NCBI GenBank assembly: GCA_037446915.1
Contig: JBBIHP010000055.1
Location: 1 to 18,878 of the forward strand
Length of the DNA stretch: 18,878 nt
From: DSXH01 sp037446915
GTDB taxonomy: Bacteria; Bacteroidota; Ignavibacteria; Ignavibacteriales; Melioribacteraceae
Direction: 5' to 3'
This document shows, piece by piece, positions 1 to 6,074 of the stretch. Numbering within the stretch: the stretch's first letter is position 1; each line of letters starts with the position of its first letter. The notes below the pieces were generated by a model. It saw only the letters and a program-made list of their open reading frames with translations. It did not search any database and was not told the DNA's origin. Made by a program: the position numbers and the translations under genes.

Positions 1-786
1 TGTTGAATAGTTTGTAATCAAACGTCCGGTAGAAGATGTAATTTGTCCATCAACAACATGTGTTGTTGCGGCACTTCCATTCAAAGTTAAATCATTAGCG
101 CCAAGACTTAAATTTCCTGTTACGGTTAATTTTCTGTTGATAGATACAGAACGATTTAAGGTAAGAGTTCCAGCAGTAATATTTAAATCTCTAGCAGAAG
201 TAGTGGCGGTTGGAAATTCATTACCTATCGTCATTATAGCATCATATCTTAAATCTACAGATCCAGCAAATGTAGGAGGTGCTGTTAATAATGCCGTTGA
301 AACTTGTCTGCGAATTAAAGCTGCGGCACCAATCGTTATGTTGGAACCACCAGCAACTGAACCCGCTTGCAAATTCAATTGATTTGAAAATGTAAATGGG
401 CCGTCAAAAGTCGCAGTTTTATTAGCACCATTCATTGTCACTATTGCAGATATATCCAGTCTGTTGGAACCTGCTCCAGTAACTACAAAAGTAACCGATT
501 TGTTAATTAAAGCGACACCACCTGGAGCTCCAGGTTCCGAATATGGTACTCCAGTATATGCTATTGAAATAGTACTTCCATCAACAGCTAATTCAATTGC
601 ACGCGTTATAGTTGCAACCGGACCATTTGTTGGGTCAGATGGATTATTGTTTAAACCCGTCTTCGTGTCGACTCCGCCCGCACCATTGAATACATAAATT
701 GTGCTTTGAGCAAACGTCATCGAACTTAACACTAACGTTAACACTAACGTTAACATGCTAAGCTTGAAAAGGTTTTTGAAATTCAT
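1..786 (-). CDS. Secreted beta-helix-like surface protein, N-terminal part (C-terminus off the left edge)
   Basis: An open frame of 262 codons reads leftward from an ATG at 786 and leaves the window without a stop, so only the N-terminus is visible. An AGGAG box at 792-797 fixes the start. Residues 1-27 are a classic Sec signal peptide: basic start, a hydrophobic core of repeated L-T-L-V, and a cut near TFAQ. The mature part begins with a Gly/Asn/Asp-rich stretch, then a segment of the style ITRAIELAVDGSTISIA. Many short hydrophobic beta strands and N-x-T-rich turns follow, as in right-handed beta-helix or pectate-lyase-fold surface proteins. In Bacteroidota relatives such proteins often end in a type IX secretion sorting domain, but that end is not in view. 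The function is unknown, probably cell-surface or extracellular. The gene is divergent from everything to its right and has an unusually long leader. Confidence 0.85.
   Translation of the reverse strand, partial: MNFKNLFKLSMLTLVLTLVLSSMTFAQSTIYVFNGAGGVDTKTGLNNNPSDPTNGPVATITRAIELAVDGSTISIAYTGVPYSEPGAPGGVALINKSVTFVVTGAGSNRLDISAIVTMNGANKTATFDGPFTFSNQLNLQAGSVAGGSNITIGAAALIRRQVSTALLTAPPTFAGSVDLRYDAIMTIGNEFPTATTSARDLNITAGTLTLNRSVSINRKLTVTGNLSLGANDLTLNGSAATTHVVDGQITSSTGRLITNYST
726..755. repeat. 12-bp tandem duplication inside the signal-peptide codons
   Basis: TTAACACTAACG occurs twice in a row (726-737, 738-749) and is followed by a 6-nt partial third copy. Read on the minus strand it encodes the repeated tetrapeptide L-T-L-V in the hydrophobic core of the signal peptide. 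A 12-bp unit keeps frame, so copy change would lengthen or shorten the core by four residues. Confidence 0.9.
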
Positions 787-856
787 TTGAATCTCCTAAT
801 TAGTTAATAAATAAAAAAAAGATTTGTTACACACACACTTCTAAACTCTTTAGTCC

Positions 857-886
857 TTAAGTTGGTAAGAGTTCTGTCATGCTCAT
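857..886 (-). CDS. Possible short upstream ORF (MSMTELLPT) in the leader of the surface-protein gene
   Basis: On the minus strand a strong Shine-Dalgarno sequence (AAAGGAGG, ending near 890) is followed by ATG AGC ATG and six more codons, then TAA at 859-857. The spacing from AGGAGG is 3 nt to the first ATG and 9 nt to the second, so translation may start at the second (seven residues). The stop lies about 70 nt upstream of the 786 start. The ribosome-binding site is better than that of most genes here, which is the reason for listing it. The peptide matches nothing recognised and could be a translated leader or a chance start. Confidence 0.35.
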   Translation of the reverse strand: MSMTELLPT

Positions 887-1104
887 GTACCTCCTTTTTT
901 AAAAGGTTGTTGAATGAATTATTTGTTAATTGATATTTTGAAAAAGTTAAGTGCATATTTTTCAATAAGTTATAAAAATAATATATAGCTTTACTTTAAA
1001 ATAAATAAAGGAATATGACTTTGTCAATCATTTTCTTTTTTGTAATGCTTTCAAAACAACCAAAATTCGCAATATTTCTTTCGTATTTCGTTACCAACTG
1101 TTGC

Positions 1105-1135
1105 CAAAAATAATTAATCATACTTTCCTTGTCAA
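1105..1135 (-). promoter_or_regulatory. Promoter candidate for the surface-protein gene
   Basis: On the minus strand TTGACA (1135-1130) is followed after 17 nt by TATTTTTG (1112-1105). This fits both a sigma-70-like -35 with correct spacing and the Bacteroidota -7 element TAnnTTTG. A start near 1098 would give a leader of about 310 nt. A second TTGACA lies at 1027-1022 on the same strand, with a poorer -10 region, and could be an alternative. Confidence 0.5.
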
Positions 1136-1188
1136 TATTATTTTAAAAGAATTTAAAGAATCTTTTTAACGTAACAACTATTCTTAAA

Positions 1189-1228
1189 TCTGTTCTCATC
1201 AGTTTAATCCGTTCGATCTGTGTGCTAT
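1189..1228. repeat. Family 1 palindrome, right half only
   Basis: This 40-nt half copy is built as 10+9+9+12 nt (TCTGTTCTCA, TCAGTTTAA, TCCGTTCGA, TCTGTGTGCTAT). No matching left arm is recognisable. A 7-nt linker separates it from the next copy. Confidence 0.8.
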
Positions 1229-1235
1229 CCGCCTA

Positions 1236-1340
1236 ATGGCACACTGATTTAACAGATCAAGCAGATCAAAACTGATTAAATTCAATTGCTGAATTAAATA
1301 TCTGTTCTTATCAGTTTAATCCGTTCGATCTGTGGGCTAT
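1236..1340. repeat. Family 1 palindrome, 105-nt copy with expanded centre
   Basis: The left arm (1236-1275, starting ATGGCACAC) and right arm (1301-1340, ending GGGCTAT) each have the regular 12-9-9-10 module layout. They are separated by a 25-nt centre containing its own small inverted repeat around CAATTG. The copy is followed by another 7-nt linker. Confidence 0.85.
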
Positions 1341-1347
1341 CCTCTTT

Positions 1348-1407
1348 ATGGCACACTGATTTAGCTGATTAAAATCTGATAAAAAATCCATTCGAACTAT
1401 GTGCTAT
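1348..1407. repeat. Family 1 palindrome, degraded 60-nt copy
   Basis: The outer ends are kept (ATGGCACACTGA at left, ATGTGCTAT at right). The inner modules are shortened and diverged. This is the third member of a tandem cluster spaced by 7-nt linkers. Confidence 0.75.
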
Positions 1408-1472
1408 TGGATTTGATCTGCTTGTGCATGATATTCATCCTTCCTATCTTTTCACCCCAACTTTGAGTAATT

Positions 1473-1592
1473 ATGATAGACTTTGATATTAAACGATACG
1501 AGAGGAATAAACGTCGATTGGTTGCGGTTATCTATTTTATAGTATTTCTAATTGTAATTAATCTTGTTCTTTATTTTATAACAAATCTTTAA
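1473..1592 (+). CDS. Small single-span membrane protein (39 residues)
   Basis: The ATG at 1473 opens a 39-residue frame ending at TAA 1590-1592. The first 15 residues (MIDFDIKRYERNKRR) are strongly charged. The rest, from about residue 16 to 36, is an unbroken Val/Ile/Leu/Phe/Tyr helix with only a few polar residues after it. This is the typical pattern of a small inner-membrane protein with a cytoplasmic N-terminus, and hard to get by chance next to such a basic cluster. GAG at 1465-1467 is a weak ribosome-binding site. It lies between two family 1 palindromes, upstream of miaB and on the same strand. I recognise no family, so the product is hypothetical. Confidence 0.55.
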   Translation: MIDFDIKRYERNKRRLVAVIYFIVFLIVINLVLYFITNL

Positions 1593-1598
1593 AAAGTA

Positions 1599-1669
1599 AT
1601 GGCACACAGATTTAACTGATGGAACTGATTTTAACTGATCAGTTTTTATCTGTTCGATCTGTGTGCTAT
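1599..1669. repeat. Family 1 palindrome, 71-nt copy missing one module
   Basis: The layout is 12-9-9-10 | 10-9-12, from ATGGCACACAGA to TCTGTGTGCTAT. Compared with the 80-nt copies it lacks exactly one 9-nt module of the right arm. It lies immediately upstream of miaB. Confidence 0.85.
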
Positions 1670-1688
1670 TAAGAAAAATATAAGATGT

Positions 1689-2996
1689 ATGAAAAACAAA
1701 ATATACATTGAAACATACGGTTGTCAGATGAACCTTGCAGATACTGAATTAGTTCAGGGTATTTTGCATAATAACGGTTACAGTATCAGTAAAGAAATTG
1801 ATGGCGCTGATGTAATTCTTCTAAACACATGCAGTGTTAGAGATAATGCAGAGCAAAAAATTTATAATCGGCTCGATCACCTTAAGCGAATTAAAAATAC
1901 AAAGCCCGGAACAGTTATTGGAATTCTTGGTTGTATGGCTGAAAGATTGCGTAAAACTCTAATTGAAGAGAAGAAAATTGTTGATGTTGTTGTGGGTCCC
2001 GATGAATACCGTCGCTTGCCCGAATACCTCGATATTGCATTCGGCGGTGAAAAAGGAATTGGTGTTAAACTATCGCGCACAGAAACCTACGATGATATAG
2101 CTCCATACCGCGAAGATGGTTTAAGCGCATGGATTTCTGTAATGAGAGGATGCGATAAGTTCTGTACATTTTGTGTTGTTCCGTTTACAAGGGGAAGAGA
2201 ACGGAGCCGCGCACTTCACTCAATTGTTGATGAGGTTAAGCAGCTCTCTTCAAGAGGATTCAAGGAAATCACCTTACTCGGTCAGAATGTAAACTCATAT
2301 AACGATAACAGTAAAGATTTTGCAGATTTGCTTGCAGCATGTGCCGTGGTGGACTGTTCTATTCGTGTTCGGTTTACAACATCACACCCGCAAGATTTAT
2401 CTGACAAACTATTATATACTATTGCAGAGCATCAAAATATTTGTAACTATATTCACCTTCCGGTTCAATCAGGTTCTAACAGAATTTTACATTTGATGAA
2501 CCGAACATATACAATCGAGCATTATCTTAATCTTATAGATAAAGCACGAAAAATTATTCCCGGTGTTAGTTTCTCTACAGATATAATTTCAGGATTCCCA
2601 ACCGAAACCATGGAAGATCATTTGATGACGCTTGATGTAATGCAGCAGGTCCGCTACGACGGCGCATATATGTTTAAGTATTCTCCGCGCGAAGGAACAA
2701 AAGCATTTAATATGATTGATGATGTTGAAGATGACGTAAAATCAAAACGATTGAATGATATTATTGAACTTCAGCAGTCAATCTCTCACATGATTAATCA
2801 ATCTTTAATTGGTACAGAAGAAGTTGTTCTTGTTGAAGGAAACAGTAAAAAGTCGGATCTGTTCTTTGCCGGTAGAACTGATACTAACAAAGTCGTAGTC
2901 TTCCCGAGGGTTGATAATGTAGGTGAAGGTGATTATGTTAAGGTAAAAATACATCGCGCTACTTCGGCTACATTGTTCGGAGATTTTACAGAATAA
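1689..2996 (+). CDS. miaB: tRNA-2-methylthio-N6-isopentenyladenosine synthase MiaB
   Basis: This radical-SAM methylthiotransferase adds the 2-methylthio group to i6A37 in tRNAs reading UNN codons. At 435 residues it has full family length. The N-terminal domain carries the three auxiliary-cluster cysteines C12 (ETYGCQMN), C48 (LNTCSVR) and C82 (LGCMAE). The radical SAM CxxxCxxC is C155, C159, C162 in RGCDKFCTFCVVPFTRGRE. A C-terminal TRAM-like segment follows (about 370-435). The YGCQMN and VVPFTRGRE signatures separate it from RimO, which is also present at 15553. The in-frame ATG at 1689 gives the standard N-terminus; the ATG at 1685 is out of frame. No good Shine-Dalgarno is visible. The gene sits between two family 1 palindromes (1599-1669 and 3011-3090). 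Confidence 0.96.
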   Translation: MKNKIYIETYGCQMNLADTELVQGILHNNGYSISKEIDGADVILLNTCSVRDNAEQKIYNRLDHLKRIKNTKPGTVIGILGCMAERLRKTLIEEKKIVDVVVGPDEYRRLPEYLDIAFGGEKGIGVKLSRTETYDDIAPYREDGLSAWISVMRGCDKFCTFCVVPFTRGRERSRALHSIVDEVKQLSSRGFKEITLLGQNVNSYNDNSKDFADLLAACAVVDCSIRVRFTTSHPQDLSDKLLYTIAEHQNICNYIHLPVQSGSNRILHLMNRTYTIEHYLNLIDKARKIIPGVSFSTDIISGFPTETMEDHLMTLDVMQQVRYDGAYMFKYSPREGTKAFNMIDDVEDDVKSKRLNDIIELQQSISHMINQSLIGTEEVVLVEGNSKKSDLFFAGRTDTNKVVVFPRVDNVGEGDYVKVKIHRATSATLFGDFTE

Positions 2997-3010
2997 ATAA
3001 AGATAAAAAA

Positions 3011-3090
3011 ATAGCACACAGATTTTACTGATGGAACTGATTTTAACAGATCAGTTTTTATCTGTTTAATCCGTTCGATCTGAGTGCCAT
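3011..3090. repeat. Family 1 palindrome, complete 80-nt copy
   Basis: This is a regular 12-9-9-10 | 10-9-9-12 structure from ATAGCACACAGA to TCTGAGTGCCAT, with the centre at 3050/3051. The two 40-nt arms pair in full register, imperfectly but without gaps. It fills the space between the miaB stop (2996) and the ribosome-binding site of the GxxExxY gene. Confidence 0.9.
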
Positions 3091-3105
3091 TTAGTGGGGG
3101 AATTT

Positions 3106-3525
3106 ATGGAAATATCTGAAGAGCATTATTTACATCAAGAAATAACACAGAAGGTTATTAAAGCATTTTACAATGTTTACAATTCATTAGGATTTGGATT
3201 TCTCGAAAAGGTTTATGAGAATGCTATGATTATTGAATTGCAAACATTAGGATTAAAATGCGAAAAGCAAAAACAGCTCAATGTATTTTATAAGACCTTG
3301 AAGGTTGGTGAATACTTTGCTGATATAATTGTTGATGATAAAGTAATTATAGAATTAAAAGCTGCTGAAACTTTAGTTCCAGAACATCAAGCACAGGTTT
3401 TAAATTATTTGAAGGCAACCGAAATTGAAGTAGGGTTATTATTGAATTTTGGTAAGACTCCACAAATAAAAAGAGAGATATTTCAAAATCAGTTTAAATC
3501 AATAAATAATAGCACACAGATTTAA
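3106..3525 (+). CDS. GxxExxY family protein (PD-(D/E)XK nuclease superfamily), locus 1
   Basis: This small protein of the GxxExxY/PDDEXK_3 type has 139 residues from the ATG at 3106. A GGGGG stretch at 3096-3100 is well placed for that ATG; a GTG at 3094 would add four residues and overlap that site, so I prefer ATG. The name-giving motif is G31-FL-E34-KV-Y37. The nuclease-like core is D73 (YFADIIV) followed by E83-L-K85 (VIIELKAAE), then a QVLNYL helix and the LLLNFG strand. The family is a predicted nuclease; its substrate is not established to my knowledge. The gene lies between family 1 palindromes 15 nt upstream and overlapping its 3' end. The repeat encodes the last four residues (S-T-Q-I) and the TAA stop. 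Confidence 0.88.
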   Translation: MEISEEHYLHQEITQKVIKAFYNVYNSLGFGFLEKVYENAMIIELQTLGLKCEKQKQLNVFYKTLKVGEYFADIIVDDKVIIELKAAETLVPEHQAQVLNYLKATEIEVGLLLNFGKTPQIKREIFQNQFKSINNSTQI

Positions 3526-3588
3526 CTGATGAGACTGATTTTAACAGATCAGTTTTTATCTGTTTAATCTGTTCGATCTGGGTGCCAT
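3509..3588. repeat. Family 1 palindrome, complete 80-nt copy overlapping the GxxExxY 3' end
   Basis: The 12-9-9-10 | 10-9-9-12 layout runs from ATAGCACACAGA to TCTGGGTGCCAT. The first 17 nt overlap the end of the GxxExxY gene, whose stop is at 3523-3525. Confidence 0.9.
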
Positions 3589-3662
3589 CACAGATTTTAC
3601 TGATGAGACTGATTTTAACAGATCAGTTTTTATCTGTTTAATCTGTTCGATCTGTGTGCCAT
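3589..3662. repeat. Family 1 palindrome, tandem 74-nt copy
   Basis: This is almost identical to the preceding copy and lacks only its first 6 nt. The two are fused head to tail without a linker, so it reads as a tandem duplication. It ends 2 nt before the AGGGGA ribosome-binding site of the next gene. Confidence 0.88.
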
Positions 3663-3674
3663 CAGGGGAAGAAC

Positions 3675-4150
3675 TTGCGATTAGCAATCCTAATACTTTT
3701 AATAATTAATTTTTCTGTTTCTGCACAGGAAGCGGATATTACAACTGCTCTCCGTCAGATTGATTCCGGCGATCTCAAATCGGCTTCTAATTATCTCAAA
3801 AATTTGAAATCAAAAAATCCTAATGACGCATCAGTAATTTTTCTTGATGCAGTCTTAACCACAAACGGAGAGGAGGCATTAAAGAAATACTCAATCGTTT
3901 ATGAAAAATATCCAAAGAGTAAATACGCCGATGCTTCCCTTTACAGAATATTTTCTTATTACTACTCGTTAGGATATTATAAGAAAGCCGAGTCATATCT
4001 TACTAAATTAAAAAACGAATTCCCAGATTCACCGTATAACAAATCAGCTGATCGAAATATTCCGGATAATGAAGAAATAGTTCAAATTACTCCCGAAGTA
4101 AAATCCGAAACGATTAATTACAGCTTTACAATTCAAGCCGGTGCATTTCT
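3675..4150 (+). CDS. Secreted TPR protein with C-terminal SPOR domain, interrupted by the assembly gap
   Basis: A TTG at 3675, preceded by AGGGGA at 3664-3669, gives an ideal signal peptide (MRLAILILLIINFSVSAQ). The in-frame GTG at 3654 lies inside the palindrome and would add a polar tail, so it is less likely. After the signal come TPR-like helices (about 25-130), with pairs such as ALRQIDSGDLKSASNYL and ASLYRIFSYYYSLGYYKKAESYL, as in YbgF-like periplasmic proteins. The last visible residues, YSFTIQAGAF, are the typical first strand of a SPOR peptidoglycan-binding domain. The rest is lost in the N run at 4151-4250. GTG TAG directly after the gap could hold the stop, but the frame across the gap is unknown. 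The likely role is periplasmic cell-envelope or division. Confidence 0.75.
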
Positions 4151-4250
4151 NNNNNNNNNNNNNNNNNNNNNNNNNNNNNNNNNNNNNNNNNNNNNNNNNN
4201 NNNNNNNNNNNNNNNNNNNNNNNNNNNNNNNNNNNNNNNNNNNNNNNNNN
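4151..4250. other. Assembly gap (100 N)
   Basis: Exactly 100 undetermined bases, the usual placeholder for a scaffold gap of unknown size. The SPOR domain that starts just before it needs about 60 more residues (180 nt), so the true gap is probably longer than drawn. Confidence 0.95.
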
Positions 4251-4403
4251 GTGTAGTAATATTTTAATTTATTAATAAATTTTAATTTGTCAACAAACAT
4301 TTTATTATGAAACAAAAACATATTGCAAAACGATTCTCATCCAAAAGTTCTTCTTAGTAGCAAAACATTTCTTATTTTTAAAGGGATAATTTTTAATTAA
4401 TTT

Positions 4404-5510
4404 ATGAGCATCGAAGACTTTCAGAAAAAATTCGGAATAATCGGTAAGTCCAAGGAGATACGCGATCTTATTGATATTACTATGCAAGTAGCTCAGTCGG
4501 ATATTTCCGTTTTAATAACTGGTGAAAGCGGTGTTGGTAAAGAAGTATTTGCACGCGCTCTTCATTATTATAGTAAGAGATTCGATAATGAATTAGTGAG
4601 TGTAAATTGCGGTGCAATTCCGGAAAGTCTTTTAGAGAGCGAATTGTTCGGTCATAAGAAAGGTTCATTTACAGGTGCTATCGACGACCGCAAAGGTTAT
4701 TTTGAAATTGCAGACGGCGGAACTCTCTTTCTTGATGAGATTGCCGAGATGGCTCTTACTACACAGGTAAAACTTCTTCGTGTCCTCGAGACAAAAGAAT
4801 TTATGAGAATCGGTAGCGAGTCTGTTACCAAAGTTGATGTAAGAATTGTTGCAGCTACAAATAAAGATCTGCAGAAAGAAGTTGATACAAAAAAATTCCG
4901 TAACGATCTTTACTTCCGGCTTAAAGCCGTTACATTAAATATTCCTCCGTTGCGTAAAAGACGCGGCGATATAATTGAACTCTCCAATCATTTTCTAAAA
5001 AGTTACTCTCAGTCTAATAATATACCGGAACCAAAACTTACCAGGGATGCAACCGAATTATTGATAAATTACGACTGGCCTGGTAATATAAGAGAATTGA
5101 AAAATGTTATTGAGTCTGCAGTTGCATTAAGTAAAACCGGTTTATTAGATGTTGATTCATTTATCCCTCTTCTATCAACCTCGTTACCGGATGAAGAGTT
5201 AAGAAATCTACCTGTTCATATAAACCGCCCTCCCGATCTGCTAGATAGAGAAATGATTTATAGAGCGTTAATAGAAATCAAAAAAGATTTAATAGACCTT
5301 AAGCAGATTGCATTAAGAAACGAACCGGAAATTTCCCGCAGCGGTTCCACTGAAATTAAGGGCGATGTTATTCCTCTTGATGAACTTGAAAAACAAGCGA
5401 TTATAAATGCACTAAAAAATACTCAATACAATAGAAGAAAGGCTGCAAAACTATTAAATATTAGTGAACGGACATTGTACAGAAAACTGAAGGAATATGG
5501 AATTGAATAG
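4404..5510 (+). CDS. Sigma-54-dependent transcriptional activator lacking a sensor domain
   Basis: The protein has 368 residues and starts directly with the AAA+ sigma-54 interaction domain. Walker A is GESGVGKE (40-47). The sigma-54 contact loop reads GSFTGA (87-92) instead of the usual GAFTGA. Walker B is GGTLFLDE (105-112). Arginine-finger and sensor segments are FRNDLYFRL (165-173) and WPGNIREL (225-232). A Fis-type helix-turn-helix occupies about 330-366 (RRKAAKLLNISERTLYRKLKEYG). No receiver, PAS or GAF domain precedes it, so any control must come from a partner protein, as with PspF, or from expression level. A weak AAGGGA lies about 20 nt upstream of ATG 4404. Its 3' end overlaps lptE by 14 nt, so the two are co-transcribed and perhaps translationally coupled. 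The target promoters are not evident from this window. Confidence 0.93.
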   Translation: MSIEDFQKKFGIIGKSKEIRDLIDITMQVAQSDISVLITGESGVGKEVFARALHYYSKRFDNELVSVNCGAIPESLLESELFGHKKGSFTGAIDDRKGYFEIADGGTLFLDEIAEMALTTQVKLLRVLETKEFMRIGSESVTKVDVRIVAATNKDLQKEVDTKKFRNDLYFRLKAVTLNIPPLRKRRGDIIELSNHFLKSYSQSNNIPEPKLTRDATELLINYDWPGNIRELKNVIESAVALSKTGLLDVDSFIPLLSTSLPDEELRNLPVHINRPPDLLDREMIYRALIEIKKDLIDLKQIALRNEPEISRSGSTEIKGDVIPLDELEKQAIINALKNTQYNRRKAAKLLNISERTLYRKLKEYGIE

Positions 5511-6036
5511 TGTTAATAGAGTGTTTTTGCTTTTGTCAATCAGCATTTGCTTGATTAATTTATCCGGGTGCAGTTATTCTTTTACCGGCGCATCGGTTCC
5601 TCCGCATCTTAAAACTATTTCTATACCACTGTTTGTTGATAGAAGCGGTTCGGGTGAATTCGATTTGAGTGAGAGATTAACAAATGGACTTACTCGAAAA
5701 TTTATTGATGATAATACTTTAACTGTCGGCGATAAATTAAAATCCGATTCCATTATTGAAGGAACCATAATATCACTTACAGACGCACCTGCTGTTTTAT
5801 CCGGTGCGGATAATGTTGGAGAAAATATTACTTCAAGAAGAATTACAATTACTGTTAAGGCGGTTTACAGGGATTTAATAAAACGTCAAATCATTTTCGA
5901 GCGGAATTTTTCTAATTACGGTGATTATCCTGTTAACGATAACGCTGATGTTATTACTGTAAGAAGAAAGGCGATAGAAACTGCTGTTGATAGAATTACG
6001 GAAGATATTTTATTGGGGGTTGTTTCAAACTGGTAA
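5497..6036 (+). CDS. lptE: LPS-assembly lipoprotein LptE
   Basis: The protein has 179 residues with a lipoprotein signal peptide: hydrophobic core FLLLSISICLINL, then lipobox L-S-G-C with the lipidated cysteine at 25. The mature start, CSYSFTGASVPPHLKTISIPLF, is the hallmark of the LptE/RlpB form found in Bacteroidota and relatives. A two-layer alpha/beta body follows. LptE plugs and assembles the LptD translocon that places LPS in the outer membrane. The start ATG lies inside the 3' end of the sigma-54 activator gene, with AAGGA just upstream. The presence of lptE supports an LPS-bearing, double-membrane cell. Confidence 0.88.
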   Translation: MELNSVNRVFLLLSISICLINLSGCSYSFTGASVPPHLKTISIPLFVDRSGSGEFDLSERLTNGLTRKFIDDNTLTVGDKLKSDSIIEGTIISLTDAPAVLSGADNVGENITSRRITITVKAVYRDLIKRQIIFERNFSNYGDYPVNDNADVITVRRKAIETAVDRITEDILLGVVSNW

Positions 6037-6074
6037 TTAAAGAATAATTATGAATAATAATTTGTGGAATTAAA

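Larger units (their letters stand above)
787..1188. other. Intergenic leader/promoter region
   Basis: Apart from the upstream ORF and promoter candidates listed separately, this AT-rich stretch holds a short AC repeat at about 829-838 and runs of A/T. No other conserved coding frame or RNA gene was recognised. The family 1 palindrome array begins at its right end. Confidence 0.6.

Noticed and set aside
137..697. Plus-strand ORFs of 81 and 77 residues at the left edge
   Set aside because: They lie antisense to the 262-codon minus-strand frame, which has a signal peptide and a good ribosome-binding site; these are shadows.
1236..1610. Sigma-54 promoters at TGGCAC in the palindromes
   Set aside because: TGGCAC fits a -24 element, but the required GC at -12 is missing at the proper spacing (TTTAA is found instead); the match is part of the repeat end.
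1189..3662. CRISPR array
   Set aside because: The repeats are long imperfect palindromes with gene-sized or 7-nt gaps, not short direct repeats with unique spacers of even length, and no cas gene is present.
3654..3674. GTG start for the SPOR protein
   Set aside because: It lies inside the palindrome and adds a polar stretch before the signal peptide; TTG 3675 has AGGGGA at proper spacing.
4307..4357. 16-codon ORF after the assembly gap
   Set aside because: Short, Lys/Ser-rich, no ribosome-binding site and no recognisable feature; likely chance.
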